From Negativicutes bacterium (lineage in GTDB: Bacteria; Bacillota; Negativicutes; Veillonellales; Veillonellaceae): 37,283 nucleotides of DNA. This document shows, in pieces, positions 26,348 through 33,090 of this stretch. The DNA is taken from positions 1 through 37,283 of the forward strand of contig SAAC01000013.1 in assembly GCA_009929605.1 (NCBI GenBank), in the 5' to 3' direction. A program made the translations under genes and the position numbers. Below the pieces are notes generated by a model, which was not told the origin of the DNA, ran no database searches, and saw only the letters and a list, made by a program, of their open reading frames with translations. The stretch's first letter is position 1. Every line of letters starts with the position of its first letter.

Positions 26348-27385
26348 ATGGGATTATTTCAAGATACCTGTCAGTCCATTGTAGAGAGAAATAAAGAGAT
26401 TGAACATATAGTTGCAGAACGCTGGGATGAGGCTAGTTCGGCTAGTGGTTACGGTCGTTTGGTGTCTGTAGTGGCACAATATGCGGCAGCGACGGAGCAG
26501 GTGGAGGTATCCATTCCAAAACCTTGTATGGTCATTGCCTCTGCAGACCATGGGGTGGCGCGCATGGGGGTTAGTGCATACCCAATGGAAACAACGGTGG
26601 GGATGACGCAGAACTATTTGATTCCCAAAGGTGCCGGTGCAAATGCATTGGCTAACTATTGTGGTGCCGACATGGAAATCCTAGACATGGGCATTGCCGC
26701 CGATATGTCTTGGGTGCCTGGTTTGCGATCTCATAAACTAGGTATGGCGACAAAGAATTTCCTAGAAGAACCGGCTATGACGCGTGAACAGGCCATTGAA
26801 GGTATCGAGGTAGGTATTGCATTGGTCCAAGAAAAGGTGGCACAAGGATATAATGTGTTCCTCGTTGGCGAAATGGGTATTGCCAATACGACATCTAGCG
26901 CGTTAATGACGGCTAAATTTGCAGGCCTCACTGCTGAGGAAGCAACTGGCCGAGGCAGTAATATTTCCGACGAACGATTGAAAGTAAAACAACGCATCGT
27001 TCATGATACGTTGGTAAAATATGAACACATCGATAAAAATGATGGTTTGGGTATTTTGGCCTCTGTAGGGGGCTTTGAATTTGCTTGTATCGTAGGAGTA
27101 ATTTTAGGTGCGGCAGCGACAAAATCTTTAGTTATCATCGATGGGTTCAATACGAGTGCTTGCGCATTGGTAGCGAAAAATCTTGTGCCGGCCAGCTTAG
27201 AGTATGTGATGGCCTCGCATTTGTCGGCTGAAAAAGCAGCTAAGGCCTCTCTAGAAAATCTAGGCCTGTCTGCGTATGTGGACTTAGGACTATGTCTTGG
27301 TGAAGCCTCTGGTGGCTCCGTTCAAATGGGGATGCTCGACTTAGCTGTTCATATGTACATCGCATTACGAGGAGGTCAACAATGA
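26348..27385 (+). CDS. arsA: CobT-like phosphoribosyltransferase, ArsA-type subunit
   Basis: CobT enzymes transfer phosphoribose from nicotinate mononucleotide to the lower-ligand base of cobamides. This 345-aa protein keeps GEMGIANTT (174-182), ATGRGSNISDERLKVK, SVGGFEFACIVG (239-250) and the presumed catalytic Glu319 in CLGEASGG. It lacks the N-terminal LTKPxGSL motif. The next gene is a second CobT homologue overlapping by 4 bases. Such a pair is ArsA/ArsB of Sporomusa ovata, a heterodimer activating phenol and p-cresol for phenolyl cobamides. The A/B naming follows gene order and is an inference. Confidence 0.8.
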   Translation: MGLFQDTCQSIVERNKEIEHIVAERWDEASSASGYGRLVSVVAQYAAATEQVEVSIPKPCMVIASADHGVARMGVSAYPMETTVGMTQNYLIPKGAGANALANYCGADMEILDMGIAADMSWVPGLRSHKLGMATKNFLEEPAMTREQAIEGIEVGIALVQEKVAQGYNVFLVGEMGIANTTSSALMTAKFAGLTAEEATGRGSNISDERLKVKQRIVHDTLVKYEHIDKNDGLGILASVGGFEFACIVGVILGAAATKSLVIIDGFNTSACALVAKNLVPASLEYVMASHLSAEKAAKASLENLGLSAYVDLGLCLGEASGGSVQMGMLDLAVHMYIALRGGQQ

Positions 27386-28449
27386 GACAATTTAACATTG
27401 CACCATTAGACAAGGAGGCCATGGAGGCTTGCCGACTTCGTATCGATAATTTAACGAAACCAATTTACAGCTTGGCACAGCTAGAGGCGATGGCTGAACG
27501 TATTGCGGGTATTTTGGAAACGCCACAGCCAGCGAATTTGAAATATGGTGTATTCGTTGTAGGCGCTGATCATTTGGTGGATGGTCCTCAAAATTTCCAA
27601 CACGGTAGTGAAAGTTTCCCTATCATCGAACGTTTTAATGCAGGTACCACAGCCACACAGGGGGCAGGATTTAAGTTGAATGCTACCGTTCATGTTGTTG
27701 ATGCGGGACTTGAATCTGATACATCTCATTTGGAATACATTGAACAAGCGAAAATTCGTAATGGTTCCCATTTCTTTGGCGTAGCACCAACGTTATCTGA
27801 GGAAGAAACCGCTCGAGCTATTGAATTAGGCTTTGCCTATGCGGACAAAATGCACGAAGAGGGAGTACAAGCAGTAGCCCTTGGTAATGTAGGGGAACGG
27901 TCTCTCCTAGATGCTCTCGTGGTAACAGCGACCATTACTGGCGATACGTACGAGAGTGTCTTGGCGGAAACCGATTGTGGTCCGACGGTGGCACAACGTG
28001 CCACACATATCCATTCCTTTGTGGATCCTTTTGATGTGAGCACAGATAATATTGAGCATCTCTTGCATGTTGCAGGTGGTATTGATATTTCTGTATTAAC
28101 AGGCTTTGTGTTAGGTGCTGCTAGCCATCGTATGGTTGTCGTATTTGATAATGCTATAACGGGTGCAGCTGTGCTGGCCGCACAAGCCGTTAATCCACTA
28201 GTGCGGGAGTATGTGTTTCCATCGGCTGTGTATGATGAACTCATTCATCAAGCACAATGCCGTTATTTAGGTGTGAAACCATATTTGCATTATGGTCTCA
28301 ATATTGACGAAGGCCTTGGTGCTACGATGGGGCTTTCACTCATCGATGCATCTATGCATATGTTAAACGATATGAAAACATTTGTTGAGGCAGATGTACA
28401 TGCTGCTGATAATGGTCCTGGCAACGAGCGTCAGGTGAATAAAAATTAA
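27382..28449 (+). CDS. arsB: CobT-like phosphoribosyltransferase, ArsB-type subunit
   Basis: The 355-aa second CobT homologue starts within the end of the first (ATGA overlap), so the two are translationally coupled. It keeps the N-terminal LTKPIYSLAQLEAMAERIAGI (24-44) that the first lacks, AGGIDISVLTGFVLGAA, and Glu310 in NIDEGLGATMG. The GEMGIxNTT segment is replaced by LGNVGERSLLDAL. The two proteins therefore show complementary losses, as expected of an obligate heterodimer evolved from a homodimer. The product would be an alpha-riboside phosphate of phenolic or benzimidazole bases. Which bases are used cannot be read from the sequence. Confidence 0.8.
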   Translation: MRQFNIAPLDKEAMEACRLRIDNLTKPIYSLAQLEAMAERIAGILETPQPANLKYGVFVVGADHLVDGPQNFQHGSESFPIIERFNAGTTATQGAGFKLNATVHVVDAGLESDTSHLEYIEQAKIRNGSHFFGVAPTLSEEETARAIELGFAYADKMHEEGVQAVALGNVGERSLLDALVVTATITGDTYESVLAETDCGPTVAQRATHIHSFVDPFDVSTDNIEHLLHVAGGIDISVLTGFVLGAASHRMVVVFDNAITGAAVLAAQAVNPLVREYVFPSAVYDELIHQAQCRYLGVKPYLHYGLNIDEGLGATMGLSLIDASMHMLNDMKTFVEADVHAADNGPGNERQVNKN

Positions 28450-28473
28450 GTACATTAAACAGGCTGGTATGCA

Positions 28474-28531
28474 TGTTATAATTAGAGTGGTGTTGAAATT
28501 CCGTTTTGTGCGGATATTCTAACACCACTCT
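28474..28531 (+). promoter_or_regulatory. Extended -10 promoter and long hairpin between arsB and larC
   Basis: TGTTATAAT (28474-28482) is an extended -10 element. A hairpin follows at once: AGAGTGGTGTT (28484-28494) pairs with AACACCACTCT (28521-28531), with CCG/CGG pairing inside the loop. There is no T-run. A transcript starting near 28489 would begin inside the stem, so the dyad could be an operator. For upstream transcripts it may act as an arsB terminator. Confidence 0.45.
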
Positions 28532-28581
28532 ATTGGATTAAGTGGCTCGGCTCGACCGGACAATCTGTTGAAAGGATAATT

Positions 28582-29469
28582 ATGAAACGATTATATGGAT
28601 TATGTGCATCTGGTATCAGCGGCAACATGATGGTGGGGGCTCTTATTAATTTGGGCATGTCGCCGTCTTACCTACGTGCTCATTTGGCAAAATTGAACCT
28701 TGATGGGTACAAACTCATCGATGAACAACAGGTGAAAAATGGTATCCCTGGAACGTATTTTAATGTAGAATTACTGCACTACGATCATCATCACCATGAC
28801 GAACATCATGTGGGTGAACATGACGACCAACATGATGGAAGTGAAGAGCATGGACACCATGTTGATGGTGCCGAGCACAGAGATAATGATGAACACGATA
28901 CACATGCTGACCATGATACACATGAGCATCATCATGAACATCGCGGTTTTACAGAAATTAAAGAAATTATTGAAAAGAGTAAATTGTCTCCTTGGGTGAA
29001 AGAAAAATCTATTGAAGCATTCTTGAATTTGGGCCTAGCAGAGGCGAAGGTACATAATTCCAACTTGGAAGAAGTGCACTTTCACGAAGTAGGGGCCATT
29101 GATTGCATCGTAGATATCGTAGGTACTATGATCGGTCTTGAGTTCCATGGTATTGATGAAGTGGTATTTTCTCCACTACATGTGGGCCAGGGCAAGGTTC
29201 AATGCGCTCATGGTATCATGGATATCCCAACACCTGCTACGGAAGCGTTATTGGCTGAAATTCCGTATTTTCAAACGGATATTGAAGGCGAACTAGTTAC
29301 CCCGACAGGTGCTACCATTGTAAAAACAGTAGGCACATGGTCTGATCCATTTATGGAGCTAGAAGAAGTGCGTTCTAAAATTATGGAGAGCCAGAAGTTT
29401 GGTATTGGCGTTGGCTCTATGGAACTAGAAATTCCAAATGTATTGGCTGTTGCCATTGAAGAAGTATAA
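28582..29469 (+). CDS. larC: LarC1-like nickel-pincer cofactor protein with His-rich segment
   Basis: LarC inserts nickel into the pincer cofactor of lactate racemase-type enzymes. The 295 residues match only the N-terminal (LarC1) half: LYGLCASGISGNMMVGALINLG at the start, EVHFHEVGAIDCIVDIVG and GELVTPTGATIVKT later. The usual GISGDM is GISGNM (Asn15). A His/Asp/Glu-rich stretch (residues 66-120) has 21 histidines and probably binds nickel. Complete LarC proteins have a further CTP-binding LarC2 domain of about 130 residues; the 300 bases after the stop show no such sequence in any frame. Function with LarC2 encoded elsewhere, or a different metal role, is possible. Confidence 0.8.
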   Translation: MKRLYGLCASGISGNMMVGALINLGMSPSYLRAHLAKLNLDGYKLIDEQQVKNGIPGTYFNVELLHYDHHHHDEHHVGEHDDQHDGSEEHGHHVDGAEHRDNDEHDTHADHDTHEHHHEHRGFTEIKEIIEKSKLSPWVKEKSIEAFLNLGLAEAKVHNSNLEEVHFHEVGAIDCIVDIVGTMIGLEFHGIDEVVFSPLHVGQGKVQCAHGIMDIPTPATEALLAEIPYFQTDIEGELVTPTGATIVKTVGTWSDPFMELEEVRSKIMESQKFGIGVGSMELEIPNVLAVAIEEV

Positions 29470-29564
29470 TACAAGTAAGACATATAGATTTCTGATTGAA
29501 TATCTATTGGTAATCTAGAATCATATATCTGGGCATAATAGAAAAAATAATTTTCTAAATGAAT

Positions 29565-29627
29565 ATAGTGCTGGTATACAGATGAATTTGTATAATTACA
29601 TCAGGTATACCGCACTATTTTCTGTTT
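29565..29627 (+). terminator. Terminator after larC
   Basis: ATAGTGC (29565-29571) pairs with GCACTAT (29612-29618) and GGTATAC (29573-29579) with GTATACC (29605-29611). GATG/CATC and AATT/AATT extend the stem inward. TTTTCTGTTT follows. The remainder of 29470-29660 is AT-rich without recognised content. Confidence 0.7.
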
Positions 29628-29662
29628 ATGTGTAATTTATGCAAAAAGTTTGTAAAAAAGTG

Positions 29663-29691
29663 TTGACACTACATGTATGATTTGTTATTAT
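29663..29691 (+). promoter_or_regulatory. Upstream promoter P1 of the tRNA cluster
   Basis: TTGACA (29663-29668) and TATTAT (29686-29691) are 17 bp apart; TATAAT at 29689 is an alternative at 20 bp. The perfect -35 suggests strong expression. Confidence 0.75.
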
Positions 29692-29723
29692 AATAAAGCA
29701 GTCGGGAGCAAATAACAAAGGTC

Positions 29724-29752
29724 TTGACAGTGACTGGAAATGGTGCTACACT
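29724..29752 (+). promoter_or_regulatory. Downstream promoter P2 of the tRNA cluster
   Basis: TTGACA (29724-29729) is 17 bp from TACACT (29747-29752), the latter preceded by an extended TGC. Transcription would start near 29759, about 11 bases before tRNA-Gly. Confidence 0.75.
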
Positions 29753-29769
29753 ATTAAACAGTTGTGTAT

Positions 29770-29844
29770 GCGGGAATAGCTCAGCGGTAGAGCACCGCCT
29801 TGCCAAGGCGGGGGTCGCGAGTTCGAATCTCGTTTCCCGCTCCA
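29770..29844 (+). tRNA. tRNA-Gly (anticodon GCC)
   Basis: A 75-base cloverleaf with the acceptor stem GCGGGAA, D-arm GCTC...GAGC, anticodon stem CCGCC/GGCGG around TTGCCAA, T-loop TTCGAAT and an encoded CCA end. It is the first of six tRNAs in one transcript. Confidence 0.98.
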
Positions 29845-29849
29845 TACAT

Positions 29850-29925
29850 TCCTCGATAGCTCAGTTGGTAGAGCAATCGGCTGTTAACCGATCGGTCGTA
29901 GGTTCGAGTCCTACTCGAGGAGCCA
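29850..29925 (+). tRNA. tRNA-Asn (anticodon GTT)
   Basis: A 76-base cloverleaf with acceptor TCCTCGA/TCGAGGA, anticodon stem ATCGG/CCGAT around CTGTTAA, T-loop TTCGAGT, discriminator G and encoded CCA. Confidence 0.98.
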
Positions 29926-29959
29926 TTTTTTATTTGCGACCAAACGGCTACTCCTTCAT

Positions 29960-30034
29960 AGGGGTGTCGCCAAGCGGTAAGGCAACGGACTCTGACTCCG
30001 TCATTCAAAGGTTCGAATCCTTTTACCCCTGCCA
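29960..30034 (+). tRNA. tRNA-Gln (anticodon CTG)
   Basis: A 75-base cloverleaf with acceptor AGGGGTG/TACCCCT (one G-U), anticodon stem ACGGA/TCCGT around CTCTGAC, T-loop TTCGAAT, discriminator G and encoded CCA. The CTG anticodon reads only CAG, so a separate tRNA-Gln (TTG) is expected elsewhere in the genome. Confidence 0.96.
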
Positions 30035-30039
30035 AACAT

Positions 30040-30115
30040 GACTCACTAGCTCAGTTGGCAGAGCACCTGACTTTTAATCAGGGTGTCCCGCGTTCGAGTC
30101 GCGGGTGAGTCACCA
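30040..30115 (+). tRNA. tRNA-Lys (anticodon TTT)
   Basis: A 76-base cloverleaf with acceptor GACTCAC/GTGAGTC, anticodon stem CCTGA/TCAGG around CTTTTAA, T-loop TTCGAGT and encoded CCA. The TTT anticodon is read through wobble for both Lys codons. Confidence 0.98.
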
Positions 30116-30122
30116 ATTACAC

Positions 30123-30197
30123 GGCCCGTTGGTCAAGCGGTTAAGACACCGCCCTTTCACGGCGGTATCCCGGGTTCGATTCCCGGACGGGTCACCA
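30123..30197 (+). tRNA. tRNA-Glu (anticodon TTC)
   Basis: A 75-base cloverleaf with acceptor GGCCCGT/ACGGGTC (one G-U), anticodon stem CCGCC/GGCGG around CTTTCAC, T-loop TTCGATT and encoded CCA. It serves translation and, in organisms using the C5 pathway, tetrapyrrole synthesis; no hemA is in this window. Confidence 0.98.
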
Positions 30198-30201
30198 ACA
30201 T

Positions 30202-30277
<76 letters not shown>

Positions 30278-30283
30278 GATTTA

Positions 30284-30314
30284 AGAGAACATCTTCAAGA
30301 TGTTCTCTTTTTTT
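30284..30314 (+). terminator. Terminator of the tRNA cluster
   Basis: AGAGAACATC (30284-30293) pairs with GATGTTCTCT (30299-30308) around TTCAA and runs into a stretch of T. Confidence 0.92.
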
Positions 30315-30340
30315 GTTGTGTGAAAGGCCCACTAGGTTCC

Positions 30341-30370
30341 CTTGCTCCGGACGGCAAAGCCGAATGTTTT
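30341..30370 (+). repeat. Partial copy of the 6x6-loop hairpin family (copy C)
   Basis: TCCGGA (30346-30351), CGGC/GCCG (30352-30355 / 30359-30362) with an AAA loop, and AATGTT (30363-30368) match the core of the hairpins at 14719-14743 and 30414-30436. The long outer AT stem of the other two copies is absent. Confidence 0.6.
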
Positions 30371-30389
30371 TGCTAGGAGATTTTACTAA

Positions 30390-30461
30390 AACCCCATCCA
30401 TATAGTTTTTTGTTCCTGACGGCAGTGCCGAATGTCACTGAAAAACTATATGGATGGGGTT
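30390..30461 (+). repeat. Hairpin family copy B, terminator-like
   Basis: The outer stem is 21 perfect base pairs (30390-30410 / 30441-30461), containing CATATAGTTTTT and its complement as in the rplQ terminator. Inside are a bulged T (30439), a 2-bp stem, the internal loop TCCTGA (30414-30419) / AATGTC (30431-30436), CGGC/GCCG and an AGT triloop. No long T-run follows. It lies between the tRNA terminator and panB. Confidence 0.75.
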
Positions 30462-30493
30462 ATTTACTAAAAAGTGTTTGAGGCACGCGGGGC

Positions 30494-30547
30494 CCGGCAG
30501 GCCCCATCGAGGGGCTTGCCGGACAGCCTGTGGGGTGGCCCACAGGC
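30494..30547. repeat. Two adjacent GC-rich hairpins before panB
   Basis: The first is CCGGCAGGCCCC (30494-30505) with GGGGCTTGCCGG (30511-30522), one G-T pair, loop ATCGA. The second is GCCTGTGGG (30526-30534) with CCCACAGGC (30539-30547), loop GTGG. Their GC content contrasts with the surrounding AT-rich spacer. No T-run follows. They may be REP-like elements or remnants of an RNA. The rest of 30548-30672 shows only a weak TATAAG-like -10 near 30575. Confidence 0.55.
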
Positions 30548-30672
30548 GAGATGAGTTATGTCAAACTTTCATTATAAGGGGTATAGACAGTTAGTATCGA
30601 GTGTTCTAAAATATGTGGTGGAATGCGAGCTTTGTCGTATTCAACGGATTCTACCAAATAGGAGGATACTGT

Positions 30673-31497
30673 ATGAAAAACACAATTGTAACATTGCAAG
30701 ATCAGAAACGACGTGGTGAGAAAATCACCATGATTACGGCCTATGATTATTCAATGGCCAAGCTGCTTGATCAGACCGGAGTTAATTGCCTACTCGTAGG
30801 TGATTCGCTAGGAATGGTGATGCTAGGGTATGAAGACACGGTGTCGGTGACCATGGAGGATATGATTCATCATGGTGCAGCTGTCGCTAAAGGGACGCGA
30901 GATGCCTTGGTAGTGGTGGACATGCCATTTTTGAGTTATCACATTTCTGTTGAGGAGGCGGTGAGAAATGCGGGGCGATTGATGCGAGAGGCTCACGCTC
31001 AAGCGGTAAAATTGGAAGGTGGATCTAGTGTTCTTAATCAAGTTCGCGCTATTGTGAACTCAGGAATTCCAGTGATGGGTCATCTTGGATTAACACCACA
31101 ATCAGTACACGCCTTTGGCGGTTTTAAAGTACAGGGAAACACAGTTGAGCAAGCAGAACAAATACTGGCTGATGCGAATGCCTTAGAAGAGGCCGGTGCA
31201 TTTGCTCTTGTCTTAGAATGTGTACCACGTGGTTTAGCCAAGAGGATTACGGATGAAATTGCTATACCGACGATAGGTATTGGTGCTGGAGTTGATACCG
31301 ATGGACAGGTACTAGTGTATCAAGATGCGTTAGGTATGTTTGAAGGGTTTCAACCAAAATTTGTAAAACGTTTTGGTGACATTGGTACGCAAATCAAGAA
31401 TGGGATTATGGATTATTGTGATGCGGTGAAAGCAAATGAATTTCCGACGATAGAACATAGTTTTAAGGGTAGTCAGGAATTAGAGCGCTTATATTAA
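30673..31497 (+). CDS. panB: 3-methyl-2-oxobutanoate hydroxymethyltransferase
   Basis: PanB makes ketopantoate from 2-oxoisovalerate and methylene-tetrahydrofolate, the first committed step to pantothenate and CoA. The ATG at 30673 follows AATAGGAGGATACTGT and gives the usual 274 aa. Conserved blocks are [17 protein letters not shown] (about 19-35), [20 protein letters not shown], the active-site [17 protein letters not shown] and [14 protein letters not shown]. panC and panD, often adjacent, are not in this window. Confidence 0.97.
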   Translation: MKNTIVTLQDQKRRGEKITMITAYDYSMAKLLDQTGVNCLLVGDSLGMVMLGYEDTVSVTMEDMIHHGAAVAKGTRDALVVVDMPFLSYHISVEEAVRNAGRLMREAHAQAVKLEGGSSVLNQVRAIVNSGIPVMGHLGLTPQSVHAFGGFKVQGNTVEQAEQILADANALEEAGAFALVLECVPRGLAKRITDEIAIPTIGIGAGVDTDGQVLVYQDALGMFEGFQPKFVKRFGDIGTQIKNGIMDYCDAVKANEFPTIEHSFKGSQELERLY

Positions 31498-31575
31498 TGA
31501 TATACATAAGGCCTGTAGTCGTGTGTACTATAGATGTGTAGACTAAATTAAAACAAATATAGACTTGAAAATACA

Positions 31576-31661
31576 AAAGACATCCATGAATAGGAATTCT
31601 TTGATATTAGACTTGCTAGATCTGACATTGAAAGAATTCCTTTTAAGGATGTCTTTGGTCA
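31576..31661 (+). terminator. Long inverted repeat after panB
   Basis: AAAGACATCC (31576-31585) pairs with GGATGTCTTT (31647-31656) and AGGAATTCTTT (31592-31602) with AAAGAATTCCT (31631-31641), enclosing a 28-base loop. It lies between panB and the convergent ynfA remnant and may terminate both. The symmetrical stepped structure also resembles a small mobile palindrome. Confidence 0.6.
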
Positions 31662-31667
31662 ATTATT

Positions 31668-31790
31668 TTATCTTGGAGCGTACATGATGATATAGACACC
31701 GATTAGTGATACGATGCCACCGATGATGTCGTAGGTATCGGGGTGAATGCCATCGATGAGCCAACCCCAAAGGATGGAGAGCGGGCTTTT
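31668..31790 (-). pseudogene. C-terminal remnant of a YnfA/UPF0060 membrane protein gene
   Basis: On the minus strand, bases 31790 to 31668 encode 40 residues ending in TAA. They start [15 protein letters not shown], continue [19 protein letters not shown] and end IMYAPR. This is the typical end of UPF0060 (YnfA) proteins, small four-helix inner-membrane proteins of about 108 aa. The first 60-70 residues are missing; upstream of 31790 the frame meets a stop within four codons. The break lies next to the ribosome binding site of the following microprotein. Confidence 0.65.
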
Positions 31791-31824
31791 CTGATACTTT
31801 CATTATAACAAAGGAGATACAGAT

Positions 31825-31971
31825 ATGAAAGTAATGTGGAAAGATATAGTAATTGTAATATTAGCTATATGCATAATAAGTTTAATAGAGTTTGATAAAG
31901 AGGCGATTAAGGCCTTTGTTACTGGTGCTGCTCTGGTATGGATATTAATGAAACGAAGGATAATAAGATAA
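31825..31971 (+). CDS. 48-aa putative membrane microprotein
   Basis: A short gene with a good ribosome binding site (AAGGAGATACAGAT before ATG) encodes MKVMWKDIVIVILAICIIS followed by a charged turn (EFDKEAIK), a second hydrophobic stretch (AFVTGAALVWILM) and a basic end (KRRIIR). It looks like a two-segment membrane peptide, a plan also seen in small toxins and phage proteins. I recognise no family. It begins where the ynfA remnant is broken off, which suggests it arrived with that rearrangement. It is low-GC compared with its neighbours. Confidence 0.5.
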   Translation: MKVMWKDIVIVILAICIISLIEFDKEAIKAFVTGAALVWILMKRRIIR

Positions 31972-32063
31972 ACCTACGAGCTGAAGTCATGGGCATATGG
32001 ATTTCATTGCTGATTCGTGCTTAGTAGTGTTTATATTTTGCGGTGGCTACATTTTAAGGCAAA

Positions 32064-32101
32064 TAAAAAACGGAGAACCGTATAAAATACGTGTTCTCCG
32101 T
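32064..32101 (-). terminator. Terminator of rpsD
   Basis: Read on the minus strand, ACGGAGAAC (from 32101) pairs with GTTCTCCGT (to 32070), with ATACG/CGTAT inside and one bulge, followed by a T-run (32064-32070). It lies 12 bases after the rpsD stop. Confidence 0.9.
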
Positions 32102-32112
32102 AGTATCTCGAA

Positions 32113-32700
32113 TTATTTGGAGTACAATTCGACGATAAGTGTTTCGTTAACTTCGATTGGAAGTTCTTCACGAGCTGGAAGGCGAGTGAATGTACCTTTG
32201 AAGTTTTCAAGATCTTTTTCGATGTAAGGAAGTTCGAAAGAACGAAGTTCTTGGAAGTTCACTTTGAACATTTCGTTGTCGCGGGAAGCTTCACGAAGTT
32301 CGATTACATCGCCTGGTTTGCAACTGTAGGAAGGAATATCTACACGACGGCCGTTAACCAAAACGTGACCATGGTTTACCATTTGACGGGATTGACGAAT
32401 GGAGTTACCGAAGCCGATGCGGTATACAAGGTTGTCAAGACGGGATTCTAAAAGAATCAACATGTTTTGACCAGTGATGCCTTGCATTTTTTTCGCTTTA
32501 TCATAGTAGCGTACGAACTGGCGTTCTAGCAAGTTGTAGTATGCTTTAACTTTTTGTTTTTCTAATAATTGTGTGCCATACTCAGACATTTTTTTCTGAC
32601 GTTGGTCTTTTTTAACGCGATTCAAGGCTTTTGCGTGACCGAATACGTTCACACCAAAGCGACGACATAATTTGAATCGAGCTTCTCTTCTCGTTGCCAT
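32113..32700 (-). CDS. rpsD: 30S ribosomal protein S4
   Basis: S4 starts assembly of the 16S 5' domain and, in several bacteria, represses its own mRNA. The 195-aa protein has one N-terminal cysteine (FKLCRRFG) and so is the zinc-free type. The S4 RNA-binding domain is [41 protein letters not shown] (about 84-124). The ATG follows GAGGTGATATAACAC. It is a single-gene unit on the minus strand with its own promoter and terminator, relocated from the usual rpsK-rpoA position. Confidence 0.98.
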   Translation of the reverse strand: MATRREARFKLCRRFGVNVFGHAKALNRVKKDQRQKKMSEYGTQLLEKQKVKAYYNLLERQFVRYYDKAKKMQGITGQNMLILLESRLDNLVYRIGFGNSIRQSRQMVNHGHVLVNGRRVDIPSYSCKPGDVIELREASRDNEMFKVNFQELRSFELPYIEKDLENFKGTFTRLPAREELPIEVNETLIVELYSK

Positions 32701-32755
32701 GTGTTATATCACCTCGTATAAAATATAAGACTGTACCGTAAAATGGTACTGAAAT

Positions 32756-32785
32756 ATCTTATCATGGAAGCGTAGAAACTGTCAA
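32756..32785 (-). promoter_or_regulatory. Promoter of rpsD
   Basis: On the minus strand a perfect TTGACA (32785-32780) is followed after 18 bp by TAAGAT (32761-32756). The leader between it and the ATG contains a small hairpin (GTACC/GGTAC around 32733-32749). The 14-bp tandem repeats begin one base upstream of the -35 and make an AT-rich, UP-element-like region. Confidence 0.7.
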
Positions 32786-32786
32786 A

Positions 32787-32840
32787 TTTTATTAGATTTA
32801 TTTTATTAGAAATTTTATTAGATTTATTTTATTAGATTTA
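32787..32840. repeat. 14-bp tandem repeat next to the rpsD promoter
   Basis: The unit TTTTATTAGATTTA occurs at 32787-32800, 32813-32826 and 32827-32840. A 12-base variant (TTTTATTAGAAA) lies at 32801-32812, so there are four units in a row. The array abuts the -35 of rpsD. It has no spacers and is not a CRISPR. Confidence 0.9.
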
Positions 32841-32959
32841 TTTAATGTCTAAATTTCATAGGAATAAGTATAGTGAATTTTATTTAAATGTAGCACTTCA
32901 TATGATACAATAAGCATATAAATAATTCTGATAGTACAAGTGTTTCTATAGATAATATA

Positions 32960-32987
32960 TTGAAATGAATGTCTGTGGATATATAAT
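32960..32987 (+). promoter_or_regulatory. Probable promoter of the second lysR gene
   Basis: TTGAAA (32960-32965) and TATAAT (32982-32987) are 16 bp apart, about 100 bases before the start codon. A second candidate lies upstream (TTTAAA 32883-32888, extended TGATACAAT ending at 32911). Confidence 0.5.
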
Positions 32988-33090
32988 AGGATTACCTATA
33001 ACTATAGTGTCGATATACGCGTGCTTTCAGTAGTTTGTGAGTGTTTTAGAGGCTATAGTTTTGAGACTTTTAGAAATGGGGAATGATGCT

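Noticed and set aside
29470..29660. LarC2 domain reached by programmed frameshift from larC
   Set aside because: No frame after the stop resembles the LarC2 sequence; the region is AT-rich and holds a terminator.
29724..30041. Open frames of 84-105 codons on both strands across the tRNA genes
   Set aside because: They are fully explained by three tRNA genes with perfect cloverleafs and encoded CCA; such frames are common annotation artefacts.
31997..32227. A 76-codon plus-strand frame starting ATGGATTTCATTGC
   Set aside because: It runs through the rpsD terminator and into the antisense of rpsD, and has no good ribosome binding site.
32787..32840. CRISPR array
   Set aside because: The repeats are directly adjacent without spacers and only 14 bp long; no cas gene is in the window.
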